Under the pieces are notes generated by a model. That model was not told where the DNA came from, did no database searches, and saw only the letters and a list, made by a program, of their open reading frames with translations. 5,318 nt of DNA from CALVUP01 sp964422195. GTDB taxonomy: Bacteria > Bacillota_I > Bacilli_A > RF39 > UBA660. Position numbers and translations under genes: made by a program. Below are positions 1-5,318 of the stretch, in pieces (the first letter of the stretch is position 1; every line of letters starts with the position of its first letter). Location of the stretch: NCBI GenBank assembly GCA_964422195.1, contig CAYRAF010000045.1, forward strand, positions 1-5,318, read 5' to 3'.

Positions 1-258
1 ATTATTCTTGGAGCAATAATGGTTATATATTCTATTATGGATGTAGTAAATGTTATAATTTTAAAGAAAAATATTAAATCATTTGAAAACGATGTGAAAG
101 AAGATATTAAGGAAGTAAAAAAAGAAATAGAAAATATTAAAGAACAAGTACATGAAGCAAAATATGAAGAAGTAGAAAAAAAAGAGAAAGAAACAAAACC
201 AAAAAAAGCAACTAAGAAAAAAAGTGCTACAAAAAAAGCATCAAGTAAGAAATCTTAA
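1..258 (+). CDS. C-terminal part of a membrane protein with coiled-coil and lysine-rich tail (5' end outside window)
   Basis: The reading frame is open from base 1 to the TAA at 256-258. Visible residues start with a hydrophobic helix (IILGAIMVIYSIMDVVNVIIL), then a charged stretch of about 35 residues rich in E and K with heptad-like spacing, probably coiled coil, and a basic end made of K, A, T and S (KKATKKKSATKKASSKKS). An ATG at 19 has a GGAG at 10-13 and could start a 79-residue protein, but this would leave only about 14 hydrophobic residues. Including the upstream codons gives a full-length membrane helix, so a longer gene cut by the window edge is more likely. The last helix followed by a charged tail resembles the C-terminus of DUF308/HdeD-like multi-helix membrane proteins of Bacillota; this is a resemblance from memory. 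The basic tail is probably cytoplasmic and might contact nucleic acid or acidic lipids, which is inference. Function unknown. Confidence 0.6.
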   Translation: MILGAIMVIYSIMDVVNVIILKKNIKSFENDVKEDIKEVKKEIENIKEQVHEAKYEEVEKKEKETKPKKATKKKSATKKASSKKS

Positions 259-285
259 AAAAAGATGATTTATCATCTTTTTTTT
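257..285 (+). terminator. Rho-independent terminator overlapping the upstream stop codon
   Basis: The 5' arm is 257-268 (AAAAAAAGATGA), the loop is TTTA at 269-272, and the 3' arm is 273-284 (TCATCTTTTTTT), giving a perfect 12-bp stem whose 3' arm merges into the T-run ending at 285. The first two bases of the stem are the last two of the TAA stop. Because the stem has an A-tract before it and a T-tract after it, the structure could also work on the opposite strand, although no reverse-strand gene is seen here. Confidence 0.85.
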
Positions 286-293
286 GTTATAAT
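285..293 (+). promoter_or_regulatory. Extended -10 promoter for the 323-853 gene
   Basis: TGTTATAAT matches the extended -10 consensus TGnTATAAT exactly, with TATAAT at 288-293. A start of transcription near 300 would give a leader of about 23 bases. The -35 position with a 17-base spacer is ATGATT at 265-270, only three of six matches and lying inside the terminator hairpin, so the extended -10 probably carries most of the strength. The same core recurs ahead of mutS, which supports the call. Confidence 0.65.
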
Positions 294-322
294 ATTAAGT
301 TGATTTTTGGAAGTGATAAATT

Positions 323-853
323 ATGGAAAAGATTGACTTTGAAAAAGTTTATTACCATACTTTAAAAACAAATCCTTATGATGATATGTCTGAAGATGAA
401 ATTTACAAATTAGAATCAATTTTAGAGTCAAAATTTATTTTGGCTAGAAAATATTTGAAAGATAAGAATATTATATTATGTTCATTTAATTTTAATGGTT
501 CAGATTATATATCTCTAAGTAGAAAGAAAAGTAAATATAAATCAGGGTTATCTACAGCTTATAATACATATGTCTTAAATGGTATTAGTATTATATTATC
601 AGAAGATATAAAAAAAAGTTTAAAATTTAGAAAGTATGCCCCTATAGTTATGGATGGAGAAGTTCAAGTAAAAGATAAAATTCCAACATCATATATTTGT
701 GGATTAAGTTATCCATACACTAATAAAGAAGAAGAAAAAGAGCAATTAAGAGAAATTACTTATATATTAAAAAGACATAATTTAAAACTTCCTATTTATA
801 ACCCACTTAGTAATAATGAAGAAATTTATCCTAAAAAATTTTTGAAGGGATAA
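323..853 (+). CDS. Uncharacterised 176-residue protein, possible ADP-ribosyltransferase-like fold
   Basis: I do not recognise a named family with certainty. The ATG at 323 follows GGAAGTGA (309-316, one mismatch to GGAGGTGA) at a 6-base spacing, so the start is well supported. No signal peptide or membrane helix is visible, so it is probably cytoplasmic. The order of motifs recalls ADP-ribosyltransferase-fold proteins of the DarT/Tpt1/PARP kind: YHTLK at 11-15 with H12; LESILESKFILARKYL at 30-45, like the usual 'SILxxGxL' helix; a strand-like DYISLSRK at 61-68; a strand-like GISIILS at 87-93; and DGEVQVKDKIPTSYICGL at 111-128 with E113 as a possible catalytic glutamate. The C-terminus (135-176) is charged and then ends IYNPLSNNEEIYPKKF. 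The gene has its own promoter behind a terminator. No partner such as a DarG-like macrodomain antitoxin is in the window. The coding status is firm; the fold is inference and could be wrong. Confidence 0.85.
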   Translation: MEKIDFEKVYYHTLKTNPYDDMSEDEIYKLESILESKFILARKYLKDKNIILCSFNFNGSDYISLSRKKSKYKSGLSTAYNTYVLNGISIILSEDIKKSLKFRKYAPIVMDGEVQVKDKIPTSYICGLSYPYTNKEEEKEQLREITYILKRHNLKLPIYNPLSNNEEIYPKKFLKG

Positions 854-915
854 ATTTTATTTTGTAAAAGCACGTAAATAAAAGAAATATACCACTAGCA
901 TAATCTTTATTAATA

Positions 916-924
916 TGATATACT
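916..924 (+). promoter_or_regulatory. Probable extended -10 promoter for the pilC-pilD unit
   Basis: TGATATACT fits TGnTATAAT except for one base in the -10 hexamer (TATACT at 919-924). Transcription from about 931 would give a leader of about 21 bases, ending in a strong ribosome binding site. No good -35 is present at 17 or 18 bases (TAGCAT, CTAGCA). Because no terminator with a T-run separates the preceding gene from this one, read-through from 323-853 may also contribute. Confidence 0.45.
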
Positions 925-936
925 TAAGTGTAGAAT

Positions 937-943
937 AGGAGGG
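937..943 (+). promoter_or_regulatory. Strong Shine-Dalgarno site of the PilC-like gene
   Basis: AGGAGGG lies 8 bases ahead of the ATG at 952 and is the best ribosome binding site in the window. It fixes the start of a protein whose N-terminus is longer than the family norm, so the extension is very probably translated. Confidence 0.8.
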
Positions 944-951
944 ATTAGAAA

Positions 952-2394
952 ATGGCAGTTAATAGTGTTAATAAAGTACAAAATAAGAAAATAAATACAT
1001 TTTCAATCTCTTATATTTTGAGGTTCGTTTATATTGGAATATTAGAAATATTTGGTTTAAATAAAAAAAGAAGAGAAAAAGAAGGTTTAATTAATAGTAT
1101 TAATACAAATATGACATCTACGAATAATTTGTCAGTTAAATCTACTTATAATAAACCTAAACAAAGAGTAATAGATAAATCTAAATTTAAGACGTTTAAT
1201 TATACGATAAAGTTGAATAATGGAAAAAAATATACTAATCAACTAGAGGCTTTAAGTAGGGATGAAGTAATTAACTTTTATAGTGATCAGGGATATGAGG
1301 TATTAAAAGTTAGTGAAGTTAAAGGTGTTAATCTTAATGTAGAAATTGGTGGTACTAAGTTTAAAAGCGGAGATTTATCTTTTATGTTAACTCAATTATC
1401 TACTTATTTAAAAGCAGGTATTTCATTGATAGATTCGGTTAAAATACTTGCTAAACAAGCTGATAAAAAGTACAAGAGAAAGATTTTTGATAAGTTAACA
1501 TATGCGCTTTTTATAGGAGAGGAGTTTTCAGAGGCTTTATTGGATCAAGAAAAGGTTTTTCCAGCAATGTTAATTAATATGGTAAAAACTGCGGAAATGA
1601 CTGGGGATTTACCATCGACATTAGATGATATGGCTGATTATTACACATCTATATCACAAACTAAAAAAGAAATGAAAAGTGCTTTGACATATCCTATTAT
1701 TATATTATTTATAGCAGTAGGGGTTACAGCTTTTATGCTTATATATTTAGTTCCTCAATTTGTTAATATGTATTCTCAGCAAAATGCTACTTTACCATGG
1801 ATAACAGTTCTTATTATGAAAATCAGTTCATATATGAAACAAAATTGGTTTTTAATTGCAGCTATATTATTAATTATTTTAATAGTACATATATCTCTAT
1901 ATAAAAGTATTAAAGCTTATAGAAAAACCATTCAAATTTTTAATATGAGAATACCAATTTTTGGAAAAATTATTATATATAATGAGGTGGCAACTTTTAC
2001 AAAAACATTTGCTTCTCTTTTGAATCATGGTGTTAAAATTGATGAGTCAATGGAGATATTGCTTAAAATTACTGATAATGAAGTATATAAAGAAATCATT
2101 ATCAAAACAATTGATAATATTAGTAAGGGTGTTGTAGTATCAGAAGCATTTAAAGGAGAATGGGCGTTTCCTGTAGTTGCTTATGAAATGATTGTAACTG
2201 GAGAAAACACTGGTCAACTTGGTGCTATGATGGAAAAAGTAGCGGAACATTTTAATTTCTTGCATAAAAATATAATTTCGCAAATGAAAAGTTTAATAGA
2301 ACCAATTATGATTGTTATTTTAGCAATTATTGTAGGTATAATCATTCTTTCGATTATAATACCAATGTTTAGTATTTATAATCAAATAAGCTAG
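952..2394 (+). CDS. pilC: Type IV pilus / type II secretion inner-membrane platform protein (PilC/GspF family)
   Basis: This is the polytopic membrane protein on which pilin or pseudopilin subunits are assembled, working with a cytoplasmic PilB/GspE-type ATPase. The usual N-terminal strand region is at about 79-122 (FNYTIKLNNGKKY, then EALSRDEVINFYSDQGYEVLKV). The first T2SSF domain, about 137-260, contains FMLTQLSTYLKAGISLIDSVKIL and TAEMTGDLPSTLDDMADYY. Membrane helices are predicted at about 248-270, 298-317 and 451-474. The second T2SSF domain, about 342-465, contains FTKTFASLLNHGVKIDESMEIL and TGENTG (416-421). At 480 residues it is longer than the usual roughly 340-410. The excess is an N-terminal extension of about 78 residues that holds a short hydrophobic or amphipathic stretch (18-36) followed by a basic, then Asn/Ser/Thr-rich, linker. 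The prepilin peptidase gene follows after 8 bases. It could be named comGB if the system serves competence; the sequence does not decide between pilus, competence pilus and secretion. Confidence 0.93.
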   Translation: MAVNSVNKVQNKKINTFSISYILRFVYIGILEIFGLNKKRREKEGLINSINTNMTSTNNLSVKSTYNKPKQRVIDKSKFKTFNYTIKLNNGKKYTNQLEALSRDEVINFYSDQGYEVLKVSEVKGVNLNVEIGGTKFKSGDLSFMLTQLSTYLKAGISLIDSVKILAKQADKKYKRKIFDKLTYALFIGEEFSEALLDQEKVFPAMLINMVKTAEMTGDLPSTLDDMADYYTSISQTKKEMKSALTYPIIILFIAVGVTAFMLIYLVPQFVNMYSQQNATLPWITVLIMKISSYMKQNWFLIAAILLIILIVHISLYKSIKAYRKTIQIFNMRIPIFGKIIIYNEVATFTKTFASLLNHGVKIDESMEILLKITDNEVYKEIIIKTIDNISKGVVVSEAFKGEWAFPVVAYEMIVTGENTGQLGAMMEKVAEHFNFLHKNIISQMKSLIEPIMIVILAIIVGIIILSIIIPMFSIYNQIS

Positions 2395-2398
2395 GTGA
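2393..2398 (+). promoter_or_regulatory. Shine-Dalgarno site overlapping the pilC stop codon
   Basis: AGGTGA begins within the TAG stop of the upstream gene (2392-2394) and lies 4 bases before the ATG at 2403. Ribosomes finishing the PilC-like protein sit on the next start site, which suggests translational coupling of platform protein and peptidase. Confidence 0.75.
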
Positions 2399-2402
2399 TT
2401 TT

Positions 2403-3161
2403 ATGAATGTAGTGTATATATTTTTATTCTTTATATTAGGTACAGTATTAGGTTCATTTTATAATGTAGTGGGATTTAGATTACCTATAAAAGAAGAAAT
2501 AGTTATTAAAAGAAGTCACTGTCCTAAATGTAAACATGAACTTAGATGGTATGAGTTGATTCCTATTATTTCATATATTATTCAAGGTGGAAAATGTAGA
2601 AAATGTAAAGGAAAAATATCTATATTTTATCCTTTCGTTGAATTATGCTCTGGAGTATTATTTTCAGTTAGCTTTTATTCATTTGGTTTTTCTCATCAAT
2701 TAATAATTGCTTGTACTTTAGTTTCTATACTAATGATAATATTAGTAAGTGATTTAAATTTTATGATTATTCCTGATAGTGTATTAGTAGTAGCTAGTAT
2801 AATTATAATTATAACTTTATTGTTTGCTACAGGCATTAAAGATACTTTAATAGCTATTGGTAGTGGTTTATTATCTTTTGGTGTAATGTATGCTATTATG
2901 AAACTTGGTAATTTAGCTTTTAAAAGAGAAAGCTTAGGTGGGGGAGACGTAAAACTTATGTTTATATCAGGGTTAACTCTTCATCCTTTGTTAGCCTTGT
3001 TTTCAATATTCTTATCTAGTATTTTAGCTCTTCCTACATCAATTTTATTACTGCATACTAATAAAGAGCATGTATTACCATTTGGACCTTTTATAGCATT
3101 AGCTATATTAATACTTTATTTTATGAAAATAGATATAACTCAAGTACTTTCAGTATTATGA
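2403..3161 (+). CDS. pilD: Prepilin peptidase, A24 family (PilD/ComC type)
   Basis: This membrane-embedded aspartic protease cleaves the short leader from type IV prepilins or pseudopilins at the cytoplasmic face; many members also N-methylate the new N-terminus. After a first hydrophobic helix (about 4-20) comes the GSFYNVVGFRLP motif (17-28), the family's equivalent of 'GSFLNVVIYRLP'. The cytoplasmic zinc-binding domain has CPKC (C40, C43) and CRKC (C65, C68), followed by YPFVEL. The two catalytic aspartates are D117 in DLNFMIIPD and D182 in GGGDVKL. About six further hydrophobic segments follow, and the end has the typical FGPFIALA. The length of 252 residues is normal for bifunctional members, and with all four cysteines present the methyltransferase part looks intact. 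It is translated from a site overlapping the pilC stop. The last codons and the TGA stop lie in a terminator hairpin. comC is the alternative name if the system is for DNA uptake. Confidence 0.95.
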   Translation: MNVVYIFLFFILGTVLGSFYNVVGFRLPIKEEIVIKRSHCPKCKHELRWYELIPIISYIIQGGKCRKCKGKISIFYPFVELCSGVLFSVSFYSFGFSHQLIIACTLVSILMIILVSDLNFMIIPDSVLVVASIIIIITLLFATGIKDTLIAIGSGLLSFGVMYAIMKLGNLAFKRESLGGGDVKLMFISGLTLHPLLALFSIFLSSILALPTSILLLHTNKEHVLPFGPFIALAILILYFMKIDITQVLSVL

Positions 3162-3169
3162 GTTTTTTT
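3137..3169 (+). terminator. Rho-independent terminator folded into the 3' end of the peptidase gene
   Basis: The outer stem is AACTCA (3137-3142) with TGAGTT (3159-3164). A bulged A at 3158 is followed by an inner stem of AGTACT (3143-3148) with AGTATT (3152-3157, one G-U pair), closing on a TTC loop (3149-3151). A run of seven T follows at 3163-3169. The whole 5' arm and the loop are coding sequence, and the TGA stop at 3159-3161 is in the 3' arm. It would end the pilC-pilD transcript and isolate mutS. Confidence 0.7.
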
Positions 3170-3197
3170 CTTTATAGTTTAATTTTTGTTATATTTT

Positions 3198-3206
3198 TGT
3201 TATAAT
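3198..3206 (+). promoter_or_regulatory. Extended -10 promoter for mutS
   Basis: TGTTATAAT is an exact extended -10, with TATAAT at 3201-3206. TTTAAT at 3178-3183 is a weak -35 at a 17-base spacing. The predicted start near 3213 leaves a leader of only about 14 bases, with AGGTGA (3216-3221) almost at its 5' end. The core is identical to the one at 285-293. Confidence 0.7.
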
Positions 3207-3215
3207 AAATATTAC

Positions 3216-3221
3216 AGGTGA
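3216..3221 (+). promoter_or_regulatory. Shine-Dalgarno site of mutS
   Basis: AGGTGA lies 5 bases before the ATG at 3227. It selects that ATG over the later in-frame ATG at codon 8, and the resulting N-terminus fits the family. Confidence 0.75.
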
Positions 3222-3226
3222 GAAGT

Positions 3227-5318
3227 ATGAAACGTAGTGAAGTTGATATGAATAAAATATCACCAATGATGAAGCAATATTTAGAAATAAAATCTAAATA
3301 TGAGGATACTATTATATTTTTTAGACTTGGTGATTTTTATGAAATGTTTTTTGAAGATGCTATACTTTGTAGTAGGGAATTAGAATTAACATTAACTGGT
3401 AAAAATGCAGGCCTTGAAGAAAGAATTCCTATGTGTGGTGTTCCTTATCATGCTTATAAATCATATTTAGATAAATTAATAGATAATGGTTATAAAGTTG
3501 CTATTTGTGAACAATTAACTGATCCTAAAGAAACTAAAGGAATGGTAGAAAGGGATGTTATTCAAGTAGTAACTAAAGGTACAAGATTAGATGATTCTAT
3601 TAATAGTAAAGATTTTAATTATATTGGAAATATTTATGATTTTGAATATTGCTATGGAGTATGTTATGCTGATTTATCAACAGGTGATATTTATACATTG
3701 ATACTTGATTATGATAAAGAAAATATAGTTAAATATATAGCTAATAAGAATATAAAAGAGTTAATTGTAAATTCAAAAATAGATAGAGAAATAGTTAATG
3801 ATTTAAGAAAAAAATATAATGTATTAGTTACTTTTAGAGATGATATTTTAGAAGATAGTGAGTATAGTTATGTTTATAAAGATTTAGAAGATTTAAGATT
3901 AAAGACTACTGTTAAACATTTATTAAGTTATTTTGTAGATACTAAAAAAGGTAATTTAAAGCACTTACAAAAATGTATAAAAGTAAATGAGCAAGATTAT
4001 TTATATTTTGATATTCATACTAAAAATAATTTAGAGCTAGTTCAGACTATAAGAAATAATGATAAACAATATAGTTTGTTTTGGTTGCTTGATAAAAATA
4101 AAACTGCGATGGGTTCTAGGTTATTAAAGTTTAATATAGAAAATCCATTAGTTGATAAAAAAGAGTTAGAAAAAAGATACAGTATTATAGAAAAATTAAG
4201 AACAGAGTTTATTTTAAGGGATGAGTTGAGAGAAAATCTATATCAAATATATGATTTAGAACGTTTATCTTCTAGAATAAGTTATGGTAATTTAAATGCT
4301 AGAGATTTAATACAGTTAAAGAATTCTATAAAAGTTTTACCTAATATTAAAAAGAATTTAGAGGAACTTAATCTTAAAGAAAAAGTAGAAACATTAGATG
4401 AATTATATAGTTTATTAGATAAATCTATTAATGAGGATGCTCCTATAACAATAAAAGAGGGATCTTTAATTAAAAATGGATATAATGATAAATTAGATGA
4501 ATTAAAGAATGTTAGAAGAAATTCAAAGAATTTTATTCTAAATATTGAGCAAGAAGAAAAAGAAAGAACTGGTATTAAAAATTTAAAGGTTGGTTTTAAT
4601 AAAGTTTTTGGTTATTATATTGAAGTTAGTAAAGGAAATGTTTCTGCTATAAAAGATGAATATAATTATGAAAGAAAACAAACTCTTGCAAATTGTGAAA
4701 GATTTATTACTCCATTATTAAAAGAAAAGGAAAATATTATATTAGGTGCCGAAGAAAAAATTATTAATTTGGAATATGACTTATTTATTGAAATTAGAGA
4801 TATTGTAAGAACATATATTCCTAAATTACAACAAATATCTAAAGTATTAGCGTATATTGATATGTTAACGTCATTTGCTATAGTATCTGAAGAAAATGGT
4901 TATATTAAACCTACACTTACTGATGATAAGGTTATTAAAATAATAGAGGGAAGACATCCTGTTGTTGAAAAAGTGAATAAAATAGATTATGTGGCTAATG
5001 ATATTTTAATGAATAAGGATACAGATATATTATTAATAACAGGGCCTAATATGGCTGGTAAGAGTACTTATATGAGACAACTTGCTATCATAGTTATTAT
5101 GGCTCAAATAGGTTGTTATGTACCTGCAAAAACTTGTATAATTCCAATATTTGATAAGATATTTACTAGAATCGGTGCATCAGATGATTTAGTATCAGGT
5201 GAATCAACTTTTATGGTGGAAATGAAAGAAGCAAATTTAGCGATAAAAGATGCTACTGAAAGAAGTTTAATATTATTTGATGAATTAGGTAGAGGTACTG
5301 CTACTTATGATGGTATGA
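3227..5318 (+). CDS. mutS: DNA mismatch repair protein MutS (3' end outside window)
   Basis: MutS dimers bind mispaired or looped bases after replication and, on ATP binding, become a sliding clamp that recruits MutL. The frame is open for 697 codons to the window edge without a stop or frameshift; the family is usually about 850-870 residues, so roughly the last fifth is missing. The mismatch-binding domain I has the FYE wedge motif (F37, E39 in RLGDFYEMFFEDA), followed by TLTGKNAG and IPMCGVPYHA. The connector and core domains follow, with the clamp region near 420-510 and FGYYIEVSK at 461-469. The ATPase domain shows Walker A GPNMAGKST (606-614), the SDDLVSGESTFMVEM signature (652-666) and Walker B ILFDELGRG (D685, E686). 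After Walker B it reads GTATYDG where most bacterial MutS have GTSTYDG. The beta-clamp-binding and tetramer-forming C-terminus is not visible. The gene has its own promoter; mutL commonly follows mutS but lies beyond the window if present. Confidence 0.97.
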   Translation, partial: MKRSEVDMNKISPMMKQYLEIKSKYEDTIIFFRLGDFYEMFFEDAILCSRELELTLTGKNAGLEERIPMCGVPYHAYKSYLDKLIDNGYKVAICEQLTDPKETKGMVERDVIQVVTKGTRLDDSINSKDFNYIGNIYDFEYCYGVCYADLSTGDIYTLILDYDKENIVKYIANKNIKELIVNSKIDREIVNDLRKKYNVLVTFRDDILEDSEYSYVYKDLEDLRLKTTVKHLLSYFVDTKKGNLKHLQKCIKVNEQDYLYFDIHTKNNLELVQTIRNNDKQYSLFWLLDKNKTAMGSRLLKFNIENPLVDKKELEKRYSIIEKLRTEFILRDELRENLYQIYDLERLSSRISYGNLNARDLIQLKNSIKVLPNIKKNLEELNLKEKVETLDELYSLLDKSINEDAPITIKEGSLIKNGYNDKLDELKNVRRNSKNFILNIEQEEKERTGIKNLKVGFNKVFGYYIEVSKGNVSAIKDEYNYERKQTLANCERFITPLLKEKENIILGAEEKIINLEYDLFIEIRDIVRTYIPKLQQISKVLAYIDMLTSFAIVSEENGYIKPTLTDDKVIKIIEGRHPVVEKVNKIDYVANDILMNKDTDILLITGPNMAGKSTYMRQLAIIVIMAQIGCYVPAKTCIIPIFDKIFTRIGASDDLVSGESTFMVEMKEANLAIKDATERSLILFDELGRGTATYDGM

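Noticed and set aside
19..258. Complete 79-residue protein starting at the ATG at 19, with GGAG at 10-13
   Set aside because: The frame is open to base 1, and the upstream codons (IILGAI) complete a membrane helix that would otherwise be too short, so a gene cut by the window edge is preferred. The alternative cannot be excluded.
855..883. Hairpin after the 323-853 gene: TTTTATTT (855-862) with AAATAAAA (876-883) and a small inner GT/AC pairing
   Set aside because: The outer stem is all A-T, the loop is large, and it is followed by GAAATAT rather than a T-run on either strand, so it is not a credible terminator and could arise by chance in such AT-rich DNA.
922..929. Perfect 8-base palindrome ACTTAAGT overlapping the -10 of the pilC promoter, as a repressor operator
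   Set aside because: It is short, built mostly of A and T, and does not extend outward; no second copy or regulator gene supports it.
854..951. Competence control site (ComK box AAAA-N5-TTTT or SigX/ComX box TACGAATA) upstream of the pilC-pilD unit
   Set aside because: No clean match to either pattern was found by eye, and the A/T richness produces many near matches.
3159..3161. TGA read as tryptophan (genetic code 4), extending the peptidase
   Set aside because: All tryptophans read in the genes are TGG and there is no internal TGA in any long frame. Read-through would add only a few residues past the family's normal end and into the terminator T-run.
1..5318. CRISPR array, tRNA/rRNA genes, insertion sequence or reverse-strand genes
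   Set aside because: No spaced direct repeats, no tRNA-like cloverleaf or GC-rich RNA gene, no transposase or terminal inverted repeats were seen. The + strand genes fill nearly the whole window.

Overview
The window is very AT-rich bacterial DNA. All recognisable genes lie on the + strand, separated by short gaps of 8 to 98 bases. Shine-Dalgarno sequences are strong (AGGAGGG, AGGTGA). Every tryptophan I read in the genes is TGG, and no in-frame TGA occurs inside them, so the ordinary bacterial code fits. Together with the gene families this suggests a low-GC Bacillota-type organism, possibly an uncultured gut Bacilli/Clostridia lineage. That placement is inference; no marker in the window fixes the taxon.

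Layout. (1) Positions 1-258 hold the 3' end of a membrane-protein gene with a coiled-coil and lysine-rich tail, closed by a rho-independent terminator that begins inside its stop codon. (2) Positions 323-853 encode a 176-residue protein with no named family that I recognise for certain. Its motif order resembles ADP-ribosyltransferase-fold proteins. It has its own extended -10 promoter directly after the terminator. (3) Positions 952-2394 and 2403-3161 form a tight two-gene unit: a PilC/GspF-type inner-membrane platform protein and a prepilin peptidase. These are two core parts of a type IV pilus or competence pseudopilus machine. The assembly ATPase and the pilins are not in the window. A second terminator is folded into the last codons and stop codon of the peptidase gene. 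(4) From 3227 to the right edge is mutS, the DNA mismatch-recognition ATPase, cut off by the window after the Walker B motif.

How they work together. The peptidase cleaves and usually N-methylates prepilins, and the PilC-like protein is the membrane platform on which they are assembled, so those two genes plainly share one task. mutS has its own terminator-promoter boundary and is probably an independent housekeeping unit. The region is compact: two terminators overlap stop codons, two promoters share one 14-base core containing an extended -10, and the pilC stop codon overlaps the next ribosome binding site. The most interesting unexplained gene is the 323-853 protein.
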